Source: Scatomorpha sp040765295 (GTDB lineage: Bacteria > Bacillota > Clostridia > Oscillospirales > Oscillospiraceae). Taken from it: a stretch of DNA of 64,000 nt. The translations under genes were made by a program, and so were the position numbers. Below are positions 34,515-42,715 of the stretch, one piece after another. Each line of letters starts with the position of its first letter. Position 1 is the first letter of the stretch. The DNA lies in contig JAXGSB010000001.1 in assembly GCA_040765295.1 (NCBI GenBank), positions 310,001 through 374,000 of the forward strand. The letters run 5' to 3'. The notes beneath the pieces are model-generated. The model saw nothing but the letters and a program-made list of their open reading frames with translations. It was not told where the DNA came from and did not search any database.

Positions 34515-35197
34515 AGGCTTACAAACGCGATGAAATTTCAGTAAGAATTGCCCGGCTTGCCGCCGATTTGCTGGAGAGCATGGTGGATCACAATCTAATT
34601 GTTAATTTGGGTGTTGGATTTCCCACTATGGTGTCAGATTATCTTGATAATCCTCGTATATTTTTCCATGCCGAAAACGGTATGCTGGGTGTAGGCCCTA
34701 CTCCTGCACCTGGGGAAGAGGATATAGATCTCATAGATGCTGGACTTAATCCCGTGAGTATGACTCCCGGGTGTGCTTTTTTCGATAGCGCAGAATCTTT
34801 TGCCATCATCCGTGGCGGACATATAGATGTAACTGTTATAGGCGCCTTCGAGGTGGATAGTGGTGGCTGTGTAGCTAATTGGTCAATCCCCGGTGGAGAC
34901 AAACTTGGTGTTGGCGGAGCAATGGATCTTATTTGTGGCGCTAAGACCGTAGTGGTTGCCATGTCACATAGAGCTAAAGATGGGAGCTCAAAACTTATGA
35001 AAAACTGCAGTCTGCCTTTAACGGGGAACAGGCCTGCTGACTATGTAGTAACCGAGTTCGGTGTTTTTCGCTTTGCAGACGGAAAAATCACACTCATTGC
35101 AGTCGCTGATGATGTCGATACGGCATTGCTACAGGAGATAACAGAGGTGGATTTTGAGATTAGCCCAGAGCTGAAACGAGTCTGCCTGCCTGTCTGA
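34511..35197 (+). CDS. 3-oxoacid/acetoacetate-type CoA-transferase, subunit B
   Basis: 228 residues. The catalytic glutamate lies in FFHAENGMLGVGP (about residues 53-65), the family SENG/AENG motif, and GGHIDVTVIGAFEVD and WSIPGGDKLGVGGAMDL follow. It forms the glutamyl-CoA thioester in the A2B2 enzyme. Coupled to subunit A by an ATGA overlap. No further genes of a butyrate or ketone pathway are adjacent. Confidence 0.92.
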   Translation: MKAYKRDEISVRIARLAADLLESMVDHNLIVNLGVGFPTMVSDYLDNPRIFFHAENGMLGVGPTPAPGEEDIDLIDAGLNPVSMTPGCAFFDSAESFAIIRGGHIDVTVIGAFEVDSGGCVANWSIPGGDKLGVGGAMDLICGAKTVVVAMSHRAKDGSSKLMKNCSLPLTGNRPADYVVTEFGVFRFADGKITLIAVADDVDTALLQEITEVDFEISPELKRVCLPV

Positions 35198-35331
35198 TTT
35201 TATTAACTATGTGGAGCTTGGCGCAAGATACCGTGTTCCCGGCGCGCTACGCGCTGTAAGCCGCGAAGAGTGTAAATAAAACGCAGTATCAGCTTTGTTT
35301 TCTGCTCCTCAGAAAAAATCCAAAAGAATAT

Positions 35332-35368
35332 TCGAGACCGGCGCCTATAAACAGCGTCGGTCTTTCTA
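35332..35368. terminator. Terminator between CoA-transferase and lipoprotein genes
   Basis: AGACCGGCGC (about 35335) pairs with GCGTCGGTCT (about 35355) with one mismatch, followed by TTCTATA. It can serve both convergent genes. Confidence 0.6.
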
Positions 35369-35396
35369 TATCATATTCTTTTTCAGCTCTCGAATC

Positions 35397-35828
35397 TCAG
35401 CCTTCTTCACCCACGGCCGATTTAATTGTCCCGTCGGCGTTCACCGTTGCGGTTACAACATATTTTAAGCCCTCGCCCGAGCCGTCCCAGCCGCAGGGGG
35501 TAGTCAGGAAAATTTTTGCCTTTCCCTCGCTCTTTCCCTCAAATCCGATTGCGGAATACCCTATCGCCAAGCCCTGCATGTTGTCGACAAGGTGGAAAAC
35601 CCTGTTTATGGAATATCCGATAATCGAATCGTCTTCGAATTCAACATTCCACACACAGCCCGAAGACCTGTTGGCGCCAAGACTTACGGTGAGCTCCTTG
35701 CCCTCCCAAGATATTTCTCTGAAAGTGGGAAGATCCGCAGCCTTCGGCCCTTTGCCGCAGCCGCTCACGAGCGCAAGCATCAAAATCGAAAGCGCGAGCG
35801 CAATTATTCTTAAATTTCTTTTTTTCAA
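35397..35828 (-). CDS. Small lipoprotein, possibly chagasin-like
   Basis: 143 residues. The signal peptide ends in the lipobox LVSGC (Cys at about 24). The mature part has NRSSGCVWNVEFEDDSI and EGKAKIFLTTPCGWDGSGEG, which recall the N-x-T-T-G-x-x-W loop and the RPWE loop of chagasin-type (I42) cysteine-protease inhibitors, but the matches are loose and two extra cysteines are present. AAGGAGG precedes the ATG. Monocistronic. The function is unproven. Confidence 0.6.
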   Translation of the reverse strand: MKKRNLRIIALALSILMLALVSGCGKGPKAADLPTFREISWEGKELTVSLGANRSSGCVWNVEFEDDSIIGYSINRVFHLVDNMQGLAIGYSAIGFEGKSEGKAKIFLTTPCGWDGSGEGLKYVVTATVNADGTIKSAVGEEG

Positions 35829-35923
35829 AACAATACCTCCTTCAATAAATTCGCTGAAGACATAAATATCTAAGGTTTAATTACTTTTCTTCTTGTTCAT
35901 AATTTTATTATATAGTCAAAAAC

Positions 35924-35970
35924 TGCGGAAAAATCAAGAAGCTTTAGTTTGCCTGTTGATTTTCCGCTTA
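35924..35970 (-). terminator. Terminator of XdhC-ABC-ferredoxin operon
   Basis: GCGGAAAAATCAA (35926-35938) pairs with TTGATTTTCCGC (35957-35968) with one bulge; on the minus strand it is followed by AGTTTTTGAC. Confidence 0.75.
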
Positions 35971-35979
35971 TCATTCTGT

Positions 35980-36897
35980 TTAATTCTCGACCATACTCCG
36001 TGGCTCGGCAATAGGCTTTGCCCTCGATAAAGATAAAGAAGTGCTTATGGCTCCTGTCGGGCAGGCTTTGATGCACTCGCCGCACCTTATGCACTCGAGC
36101 GCATCTTGGCAGCTTCGAATATCCACATCCATCTTGCAGGCTCCGGCGCATTTGCCGCAGTTTATGCAGGCATCGGAGTTAAAGTGATATTTATAGAACG
36201 AAACCTTGTTCAAAAGCGAGTAAAAGGCGCCCAAGGGGCAAACCCACTTGCAAAACGGCCGATAAAAAAACACCGAGAGCAAAATTACGGCAATAAGTAT
36301 AAAGCCCTTGCTCAAAAACAACACTCCGAGGTTGGAGCGTATTGCAGGACTTCCTAGCGAGAGCGGGATTCCCGCCTCGAGTATTCCCTGAGGGCAGATG
36401 TATTTGCAGAAAAAAGGAGAGGATATCCCCATATCGTCGGCAAGAAATACGCCGAGCAGCCAGACCGCAAAAACAAGAATTAAATACTTAAGATATTTCA
36501 AAAATCCAAGTTTTTTTGTACTCAGTTTTTTGCTCGGTATGCGGTGCAAAAGGTCCTGAAACCAGCCGAAGGGACATAAAAAACCGCAGATAAGCCTGCC
36601 GAACAAAACTCCGAATAAAATCAGCAGACCCGTTATGTAGTAGGAAAAACTGAACTTCGAAGAGCCGACAACTGCCTGAAAAGCCCCTATGGGGCACGAG
36701 CCCGCCGCTCCGGGGCAGGAATAGCAGTTCAGCCCCGGCACGCACACTTTTTTACTTGCGCCCATATGAATCGTGCCCTTAAAGAAGTTGGGGAGATTTA
36801 TGTTGCTGATTAAAGTCGCCAGAGCCTGAACTAAGCCTCTGCGCTCTCTTAATGTAGAAAAGAAATTCGAAAAATATTGCCTATCCAATTCCGACAC
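35980..36897 (-). CDS. NapH-type membrane polyferredoxin (4Fe-4S)
   Basis: About 300 residues, 5-6 membrane helices. Cys clusters are CYSCPGAAGSCPIGAF, CGFLCPFGW, CKYICPQG and CKWVCPLGAFYSL, followed by two classical 4Fe-4S motifs CINCGKCAGAC and CIRCGECIKACPTGAIS. It is expected to pass electrons between the membrane and a partner. The GTG at 36897 overlaps the preceding small gene; the TTG at 36888 has GGAG at better spacing and may be the true start. Last gene of the operon. Confidence 0.88.
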   Translation of the reverse strand: MSELDRQYFSNFFSTLRERRGLVQALATLISNINLPNFFKGTIHMGASKKVCVPGLNCYSCPGAAGSCPIGAFQAVVGSSKFSFSYYITGLLILFGVLFGRLICGFLCPFGWFQDLLHRIPSKKLSTKKLGFLKYLKYLILVFAVWLLGVFLADDMGISSPFFCKYICPQGILEAGIPLSLGSPAIRSNLGVLFLSKGFILIAVILLSVFFYRPFCKWVCPLGAFYSLLNKVSFYKYHFNSDACINCGKCAGACKMDVDIRSCQDALECIRCGECIKACPTGAISTSLSLSRAKPIAEPRSMVEN

Positions 36898-37027
36898 ACT
36901 CCAGACAAACTCTTATGGCCTTGGAAAAGGCAATGTCAACTTCGCCGCGATATGCGCCATAGGTAATAAAAGCTATGGCAAGAATTAATACGGCAAAGCT
37001 TAGCATATTTTGTTTTGTAAGCTTCAT
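36881..37027 (-). CDS. CD1871A-type small CXXC membrane peptide
   Basis: A 48-residue protein: one membrane helix (LSFAVLILAIAFITYGAY) and a conserved tail FSKAIRVCLECVGIG with a CxxC motif. GAGGT lies seven bases before the ATG at 37027. I recognise it as the CXXC peptide that regularly precedes a NapH-like polyferredoxin in clostridia. It overlaps that gene by 17 bases and follows the ABC ATPase by 19 bases. A thiol or Fe-S accessory role is plausible but unproven. Confidence 0.8.
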   Translation of the reverse strand: MKLTKQNMLSFAVLILAIAFITYGAYRGEVDIAFSKAIRVCLECVGIG

Positions 37028-37046
37028 ATATTTACCTCGCAGAACA

Positions 37047-37823
37047 TTAAACAGCGCTTTTAGGAATCCAGGTTCTCACCTTGTCATCATATAACTTGCT
37101 CTCGCAAAGTTCAAGCCCGTATATGTCGCTCACTACATCACAGCTCAAAACCTCATCGGGCTTGCCGACAGCCATTATCCTGCCCTCTTTAAGCGCAATA
37201 ACCTTGTCCGAAAACATGTAGCTGTGCTCGGGGTTGTGGGTGCACTGAATTACGGTGTAGCCCTCGTTGCAAAGAGCGCGGGCGCGTTCGATTATTCTTA
37301 TTTGATTGCCGAAGTCCAAGTTTGAGGTAGGCTCGTCCATAATAAGGATTCTTGTGCCCTGAGCCAGAGCCTTAGCTATTATCACAAGCTGTTTTTCGCC
37401 GCCCGAGAGCTGATGAAAATATCTGTTTTTCATATTCTCTATGCCAAGCTTCGAAAGCGCGCTCATAGCGAGTTCTTTTTGATGCTTTGCGGGGCTGCTC
37501 AAGTAGCCCAAGGTGGGGCAGGTGCCCATAAGCACCATATCCTCCACGCTGAAGTTAAAAACAGGGCTTGATTCCTGGGGGATATAGGCCACTAATGATG
37601 CCAGCTCCATAACGCTCATGCGCTTTGTGTTAAGTCCGTTTACGAGTATTTCGCCTTTATAGTTAGTGAGAAGCCTGAGTATGCACTTGACTAAAGTGGA
37701 CTTTCCAACTCCGTTTCTGCCGATTATCGAAACGAGTTCGCCATCGTCCGCATTTAGGCTTATATCGCTTAAAACCTCGCTCTTTCCATAGGCATAAGAA
37801 AGAGACAGAACTTCAATGCTCAT
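37047..37823 (-). CDS. FecE/BtuD-type ABC ATPase
   Basis: 258 residues: Walker A GRNGVGKSTLVKCIL, Q-loop IPQESSPVFNFSVEDMVLMG, signature LSGGEKQLVIIAKAL, Walker B ILIMDEPTSNLD and the switch His in VIQCTHNPEHSY. It is the energy subunit of a type II importer (iron chelate, B12, or molybdate/tungstate by MolBCA-like systems). Overlaps the permease gene by 4 bases. Confidence 0.92.
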   Translation of the reverse strand: MSIEVLSLSYAYGKSEVLSDISLNADDGELVSIIGRNGVGKSTLVKCILRLLTNYKGEILVNGLNTKRMSVMELASLVAYIPQESSPVFNFSVEDMVLMGTCPTLGYLSSPAKHQKELAMSALSKLGIENMKNRYFHQLSGGEKQLVIIAKALAQGTRILIMDEPTSNLDFGNQIRIIERARALCNEGYTVIQCTHNPEHSYMFSDKVIALKEGRIMAVGKPDEVLSCDVVSDIYGLELCESKLYDDKVRTWIPKSAV

Positions 37824-38869
37824 TGGTTTGAGTTCCTCCTTGTAATAATATACATAAAGAAGGGCGCGCCTATAAACGCGGTTACTATACCCAAGGGAAT
37901 CTCGGTTTGTGTAGCGCTGCGGGAGAAGTTATCGACAAACACCATAAATGTTCCCCCAAATATGAGGGAGGCAGGCAGAAGATATTTTAGGTTAACCCCG
38001 ACCAAGCGGCGCATCATATGAGGTATAACAAGACCGACCCAGCCGATTAAACCCGAAACCGAAACTGCCGCCGCCGTCAGCAAAGTTGCCGCGAGCAAAC
38101 TTACAAAGCGGAGCCGCTCGGCGTTTACGCCGGTTGTTCTGGCTTCGGCATCGCCAAGAGATAGAATGTTCATTCTCCAGCGCAAAAGCATCAGCGGCGT
38201 AAAGCCTATGAGCATCGGCCAAAATATAAAGGCGGCCTCGCTGTTTTTCGCGCCGACAATCGAGCCCATCAGCCAATAGGTTATAGAAGGGAGCTGATTT
38301 GTAGGATCGGCCACGAGCTTTATATAGCTCACTCCCGCCTTGCAGAGCGAGCCTATAACTATGCCCGAAAACACCAGCGCAAGTATTCTGTCGCTCTTGG
38401 CGTATAGGCTCAGAAAATACGAAAGAGTAACCGCGGCAAGACTGAAAATAAAGGCCATAGCGGTTATAGACCACGAGGAAAAACCGAAATATATGGCAAC
38501 GGCCGCTCCGAGTCCCGCGCCCGAAGAGGCACCGAGTATGTCGGGGCTTGCCATGGGATTTTGAAATATTGTCTGATAAGTACAGCCAGCAACAGAGAGA
38601 GCCGCGCCCACCAAAAAGGCTATGATAAGTCGAGGCATTCTGACATTCCAAAAAGCCAGCTCCTGCTGAGGGCTGAAGCTTCCGTCAAAGCCGCCAAAGC
38701 CCAACCTATCCATAAGCATATAAAATATATCGTCCGCTCCAATAGGGTATCTTCCCAGACACACAGAGAGCAGAAGCGTTACAAGCAGCAGAGCTGCAAG
38801 AATCCACATAATAGCGGAAACGCTTATTTTTCCGTTTCCGTTATTAAGTTCAGTCGGATTTTGGCTCAT
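37820..38869 (-). CDS. FecCD-family ABC importer permease
   Basis: 349 residues, about 10 helices. Signatures are ELAFWNVRMPRLIIAFLVGA, QNPMASPDILGASSGAGLGA and VSGLIGWVGLVIPHMMRRLVG with the conserved GLVIPH coupling segment. It forms the homodimeric channel for the ligand delivered by the divergent binding protein at 41334. It overlaps neighbours on both sides by 4 bases. Confidence 0.93.
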   Translation of the reverse strand: MSQNPTELNNGNGKISVSAIMWILAALLLVTLLLSVCLGRYPIGADDIFYMLMDRLGFGGFDGSFSPQQELAFWNVRMPRLIIAFLVGAALSVAGCTYQTIFQNPMASPDILGASSGAGLGAAVAIYFGFSSWSITAMAFIFSLAAVTLSYFLSLYAKSDRILALVFSGIVIGSLCKAGVSYIKLVADPTNQLPSITYWLMGSIVGAKNSEAAFIFWPMLIGFTPLMLLRWRMNILSLGDAEARTTGVNAERLRFVSLLAATLLTAAAVSVSGLIGWVGLVIPHMMRRLVGVNLKYLLPASLIFGGTFMVFVDNFSRSATQTEIPLGIVTAFIGAPFFMYIITRRNSNQ

Positions 38870-39615
38870 CTGAAGTCCTCCTTTCTTATGAGAAAGGGCA
38901 GTCCAAAGCCATAAGGCTTGCCTATCCGCTCACAAGATGCTTCTTTTAAGCCCTCTGCGTCTGTGATAACAAGTCCGGCAAGAGCGTCTATGCCGAAGTC
39001 TAAAAGCTCCGGCGCCATGGGCACCGAGGGGCCTATGAGGATGGTGTGCGCATTTTTTGTAAGCTCCAAAAGACGGGGCAGAGTTTTGTTAACAAGTGTG
39101 CTTCCGCTTATAAGGACAATATCGCAGCTCGGCAGAATGTATTCCTCGGCAGGGTCGGGATAGTCGCCCTCCTGAGGGTTCCTCTCGAAGGTGTAGATTT
39201 TTTTAACTTCATCTTGCTTTTCCGCCGGAAATTTAAGGTGCCCGATAAGGCCGACGGTTTTGCCCTTGAGGTCCAAGCCTCTTGTGCTGTAGTTTTTATA
39301 AGGCTCATAGCAGCCGAGCGCCGAGAGTCTCTCTTTGGTGTTGAGCACGGCGTTAACAGCCGCAAGAGCCAAACTTGCCTCCTCAAAGTTCCAAGATTTA
39401 ATCGCGTGAGAGGCATCGCATATCTTCATTCCGAGCGGATTATTCAAAAGGGAAGTCAGCGGCTCTCGGCTTTTGCCTTCGGTGCTCATAGAAAGACCCA
39501 AAGAGCCGCCAACGCCCACAACGGCCCAGTCGGGAAAGCTGCCGGCAAAGTCTATCTTCTCGTCCGAAGAGGCCAGTTCTATAAGTTTATCGTAAAGCTC
39601 AAACAAATTGCGCAT
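38866..39615 (-). CDS. DUF364/DUF4213 Rossmann-like protein
   Basis: 249 residues. The N-terminal part (GSFPDWAVVGVGGSLGLSMS) is DUF4213-like; the C-terminal part carries KGKTVGLIGHLKFP, a Rossmann-type loop, and HTILIGPSVPMAPELLDFGI, typical of DUF364. AAGGAGAACC precedes ATG 39615. Such proteins cluster with FecCD-type importers and molybdenum-enzyme genes and may handle the imported metal or its cofactor; this is inference. The biochemical activity is unknown. Confidence 0.8.
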   Translation of the reverse strand: MRNLFELYDKLIELASSDEKIDFAGSFPDWAVVGVGGSLGLSMSTEGKSREPLTSLLNNPLGMKICDASHAIKSWNFEEASLALAAVNAVLNTKERLSALGCYEPYKNYSTRGLDLKGKTVGLIGHLKFPAEKQDEVKKIYTFERNPQEGDYPDPAEEYILPSCDIVLISGSTLVNKTLPRLLELTKNAHTILIGPSVPMAPELLDFGIDALAGLVITDAEGLKEASCERIGKPYGFGLPFLIRKEDFR

Positions 39616-40186
39616 CAAGGTTCTCCTTAATAAAGCTGCAAAGCGTTTTTTCGCTTATCACATCGCCTATGCCTTGGTGCTCGACTAACACGGCCTTTGG
39701 AAAACTTCTTATCATATCTTCAAGCTCAGCGTAGGCCTTTTTATATTCCGACTCTAAACCCAGTTTTTTGCTGAGCAAAAAGCTTTTCGAAAAGCTTTTC
39801 AGCACAGCTATGAGTGGCCTGCCCTTTTCCATAATGCTCTTAAAGCCCTCTATAAAGCGCGGGTCCAAAAGCTCGATGCCGCCAATCTCGTCAAAGAAAT
39901 AAAACGGAGCGGTATCGCCGTTTCCAAAGTATTCGTGCAGGAGCTCGGGATTAAAACAGGGTTTTCCGTCTTTAAAGCTGAATATCAAGGTTTTTTCTTC
40001 AGGACTTTCGCTTAAATATTCCCTTGCGGGCAAAACTTCAATGCCCTGCATTTTGCCATCAACTGTCACCAGCCTCGTGACAAAGCCGCCGGCCCTGTGT
40101 ATCACGGGGCTTAAGTGTTTTTTTAGCAGGGTAGTCTTGCCCGAACCTATCTCGCCCCTTAAAAATAGAAAGCGCTTATTCTCCAC
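39599..40186 (-). CDS. NTPase (THEP1-like P-loop protein)
   Basis: About 195 residues: Walker A LRGEIGSGKTTLLKKHL at the N-terminus, GGFVTRLV, and a Walker B-like FYFFDEIGGIELLDPRF near residue 100. This matches the NTPase_1/THEP1 group of nucleoside-triphosphatases. GTG at 40186 is favoured over TTG at 40207 because it has GAGAGAG at correct distance. It overlaps the XdhC gene. In this setting a role in cofactor or metal insertion is a guess. Confidence 0.75.
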   Translation of the reverse strand: MENKRFLFLRGEIGSGKTTLLKKHLSPVIHRAGGFVTRLVTVDGKMQGIEVLPAREYLSESPEEKTLIFSFKDGKPCFNPELLHEYFGNGDTAPFYFFDEIGGIELLDPRFIEGFKSIMEKGRPLIAVLKSFSKSFLLSKKLGLESEYKKAYAELEDMIRSFPKAVLVEHQGIGDVISEKTLCSFIKENLDAQFV

Positions 40187-41192
40187 CCTGTTTTGCTCTC
40201 TCTTCAATAAGCTGCGCCGCTATCGAAATGGCAATCTCGGCCGGGGTCTCCGCCAAAATGGGAAGTCCTATGGGGCTGGTTATTCTGGCAAAATCCTTTT
40301 CGGTGTAGCCGTATTCCTCCGAAAGTTTTTGGAATACTCCCTTTTTCTTGTGTGCCGAGCCGATTACTCCTATGTAGTAGGCCTGACTTTTCAGCACCTG
40401 CGCCTGAACTATGGCATCGAAAGCGTGCCCGCGAGTCATAACGCAGACATAATCGCCCTCGTTTATATCTACCGAATCATATATATTTTCAAAATCAACG
40501 AGCCGCACATCCTCAGCCGTCGGGAAAAGTTCTTTTCTTGCAAATTCCGGCCTGTCGTCCAAGGCAATGCAGGAGAATCCGATATGGGCGAGCACCCGCA
40601 CGAGCTCTTGGCCGACATGACCGCAGCCGAAAACATATACCTTTTCGCTTCTGTTTATGTTTTCAACATAAAAGTCCGCCTCCTCGCTCTTTACCCTCTT
40701 GGCTCCGACTGTAAAGCAGCCTTCAAGCGAAACCTCGGGCTTAAGTCCGATATAGCCCTCTTCGCGGGTATAGAGTCCTAATTTTCCTCCGCTTTTAATG
40801 TCGGATATAAGCCAGAGCCGTCTGCCCTTTTCCATATAGTCTAAAGCTTTTTTAAAGAGACTGAGTTCCGTCTCATCGTCCCCGGCAATAAAACTGAAGA
40901 AAACCGTTACAGCCCCGCCGCAGATCATGCCGAGATTTTCAACATCGCTTTTTGTGAGATTGAAGCTGTGCTCAAAGGAGCCTCGGTCTTTCAGCACTTG
41001 GGCCGCCATGTGCTCCGAGCGATATTCCACCGCACCGCCGCCTATGGTGCCTATCTCTCTGCCGGCGTTAGATACAATCATGCGCGCGCCCGCCCCGCGC
41101 GGAGTGGCGCCCGAAGAGGCAATAACAGTTACTAGAACCAAGTCTTTTTTCTTCTCCAAAAGCTTGACCGCCCGTTTAAAAAGCGCTTTCAT
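40176..41192 (-). CDS. XdhC/CoxI-family molybdenum-cofactor protein
   Basis: 338 residues. An N-terminal XdhC/CoxI domain (LVTVIASSGATPRGAGARMI, GTIGGGAVEY) and a C-terminal Rossmann XdhC_C domain (VYVFGCGHVGQELVRVLAHI, ALDDRPEF, YIGVIGSAHKKKGVFQKL) are both complete. XdhC proteins bind and mature the molybdenum cofactor for xanthine-dehydrogenase-type hydroxylases. It is the first gene of the seven-gene operon and divergent from the binding protein. No hydroxylase gene lies in this window. Confidence 0.9.
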   Translation of the reverse strand: MKALFKRAVKLLEKKKDLVLVTVIASSGATPRGAGARMIVSNAGREIGTIGGGAVEYRSEHMAAQVLKDRGSFEHSFNLTKSDVENLGMICGGAVTVFFSFIAGDDETELSLFKKALDYMEKGRRLWLISDIKSGGKLGLYTREEGYIGLKPEVSLEGCFTVGAKRVKSEEADFYVENINRSEKVYVFGCGHVGQELVRVLAHIGFSCIALDDRPEFARKELFPTAEDVRLVDFENIYDSVDINEGDYVCVMTRGHAFDAIVQAQVLKSQAYYIGVIGSAHKKKGVFQKLSEEYGYTEKDFARITSPIGLPILAETPAEIAISIAAQLIEERAKQGGE

Positions 41193-41270
41193 AAGCTCAA
41201 CCCCTTTACAAAAATTTCGAAAATTTGCTAAATCTGCCTTTACCGACTTGTAATCAAAAACAACTTGGTA

Positions 41271-41308
41271 TATAATGCGACTTGTAACCAGTTACAAGTC
41301 GCATTATA
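41271..41308. promoter_or_regulatory. 38-bp perfect palindrome containing divergent promoters
   Basis: Two 18-base arms around a central CA (41289-41290): TATAATGCGACTTGTAAC and its exact complement. On the plus strand TTGTAA (41283-41288), 17 bases and TATAAC make a promoter; on the minus strand TTGTAA, 17 bases and TATATA mirror it. An extra half-site CGACTTGTAA lies at 41244-41253. It is presumably the operator of an unknown repressor controlling both directions. Confidence 0.8.
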
Positions 41309-41339
41309 ACATAGTATTAAGCGAAAGGATAGTGTGTTT

Positions 41340-42443
41340 ATGAAAAAATTACTATTCACATTCCTGCCGGTTTTCCTCTGTCTTGCTATTCTGCTCTCGG
41401 CCTGCGGCCCTGCCGTCGCAAAGCCCGAAGAGCCCAAACCTGAGGAAAAGGCAGCCGAAACCCAGGAGTTCACGGACTCTCTTGGCAGAACGGTAACTTT
41501 ACCCGCCAAGATAACAAAGGTTGCGGTCTCGGGTCCGCTGGCCCAAACTTATCTCGTTCCTCTCTGCGCCGATCTTTTTGTGGGCTTCAGTATCGACTAT
41601 GCCCCGGAAGCCCAGAAATTCTTCCCCGCAGAGTTTTGGGAGCTGCCGCATCTCGGTCAGCTCTATGGCGGAAAAGGTACAATGGACCTCGAGGCTCTTT
41701 TAAAAGCCGCCCCCGATCTTATCATAGACCTCGGCGAGCAGAAAAAAGATATGGCTAAAGACTTCGACGATCTCTCAACGCAGACCGGCATACCCTTTAT
41801 TCACATTGACGCTACAGTAGAAACCGCCGGAGAGGCGTATAAGATACTGGGCGAACTGTTGGGCAAGCAGGAGCAAGCGGAAAAACTTGCCGCCTACTGC
41901 GAGAATATACTGGAAAAAAGCGCGACTTTGATGGAAAAAATCGATAAAGCGGGCGAGCGTGTCACTGCCGCATACCTGCTGGGCGACAAGGGCCTAAACG
42001 CCATTGCAAAGGGCTCTTTCCACGGCGAAACCTTCGACTTTATGGCAGAAAATGTTGTAGTTGTCGAGCAGGTTGTCTCGAAGGGTTCGGGCAATGAGAT
42101 AGACATGGAGCAGCTCTTGCTGTGGGACCCCGAAGTCATAGTTTTTGCGCACGAAAGCATTTACGACACGGTGAAGGATTCCCCCGAGTGGCAGAAAATT
42201 TCCGCCGTTAAAGAAGGCAAATATGCAAAAGTTCCCTTCGGCCCGCTCGGCTGGCTCTCGTCTCCGCCCTCAGTGCAGAGATACCTCGGCTTCATATGGC
42301 TCGCAGAGCTTCTGTATCCTGAAGAGAGTGAGCTCGACTTCAAGCAGGAAGTTAAAGACTACTACAAGCTTTTCTACGGCTATGACCTCAGCGACGAAGA
42401 GCTTAATGAGCTGACAAAGGATTCATTCTTCAAAGCCCCATAA
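41340..42443 (+). CDS. ABC importer substrate-binding lipoprotein (FepB/BtuF type)
   Basis: About 367 residues: signal peptide MKKLLFTFLPVFLCLAILLS with lipobox LLSAC, then a class III two-lobe receptor. TDSLGRTVTLPAKITKVAVS, DLEALLKAAPDLIIDLG and GNEIDMEQLLLWDPEVIVFA are family marks. It binds the ligand for the divergent FecCD/FecE transporter. The residues lining the site cannot tell siderophore from oxyanion here. The frame begins at 41334, two codons before this MKKLL methionine region; AAAGGAT precedes it. Confidence 0.88.
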   Translation: MKKLLFTFLPVFLCLAILLSACGPAVAKPEEPKPEEKAAETQEFTDSLGRTVTLPAKITKVAVSGPLAQTYLVPLCADLFVGFSIDYAPEAQKFFPAEFWELPHLGQLYGGKGTMDLEALLKAAPDLIIDLGEQKKDMAKDFDDLSTQTGIPFIHIDATVETAGEAYKILGELLGKQEQAEKLAAYCENILEKSATLMEKIDKAGERVTAAYLLGDKGLNAIAKGSFHGETFDFMAENVVVVEQVVSKGSGNEIDMEQLLLWDPEVIVFAHESIYDTVKDSPEWQKISAVKEGKYAKVPFGPLGWLSSPPSVQRYLGFIWLAELLYPEESELDFKQEVKDYYKLFYGYDLSDEELNELTKDSFFKAP

Positions 42444-42476
42444 ACCTAAATAAATAACAATAAAAGAGCGTAAGAG

Positions 42477-42511
42477 AAAACCCTCGAAAACACTGCGTTT
42501 TCGAGGGTTTT
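42477..42511 (+). terminator. Terminator of binding-protein gene
   Basis: AAAACCCTCGAAAAC (42477-42491) and GTTTTCGAGGGTTTT (42497-42511), a perfect 15-bp stem. Confidence 0.85.
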
Positions 42512-42674
42512 GAGCTTTGAAGTGAAGAGGCAAACTAAAAGTGAATACAGTTACTCAGAAGATGACTGTCATAATTGCCGTACCAACCCACTCAAGGTTG
42601 CAGGATATATACATCAAGCTTAAAATTAGGATAAGCCTTCACGGAAATGAACGACATGTAGGTTCCACTCTAAA

Positions 42675-42712
42675 AAATTCAGAGTCTTATCAATTCGACA
42701 AGACCCTGTAAA
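42675..42712 (-). terminator. Terminator of M20 peptidase gene
   Basis: On the minus strand AGGGTCTTGTC pairs with GATAAGACTCT (with G-U pairs) and is followed by GAATTTTTTAG. Confidence 0.7.
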
Positions 42713-42715
42713 GAG

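Noticed and set aside
42541..42711. A 56-codon plus-strand ORF beginning GTG
   Set aside because: It overlaps the terminator of the M20 peptidase gene, has no recognisable motif and only a weak ribosome binding site.
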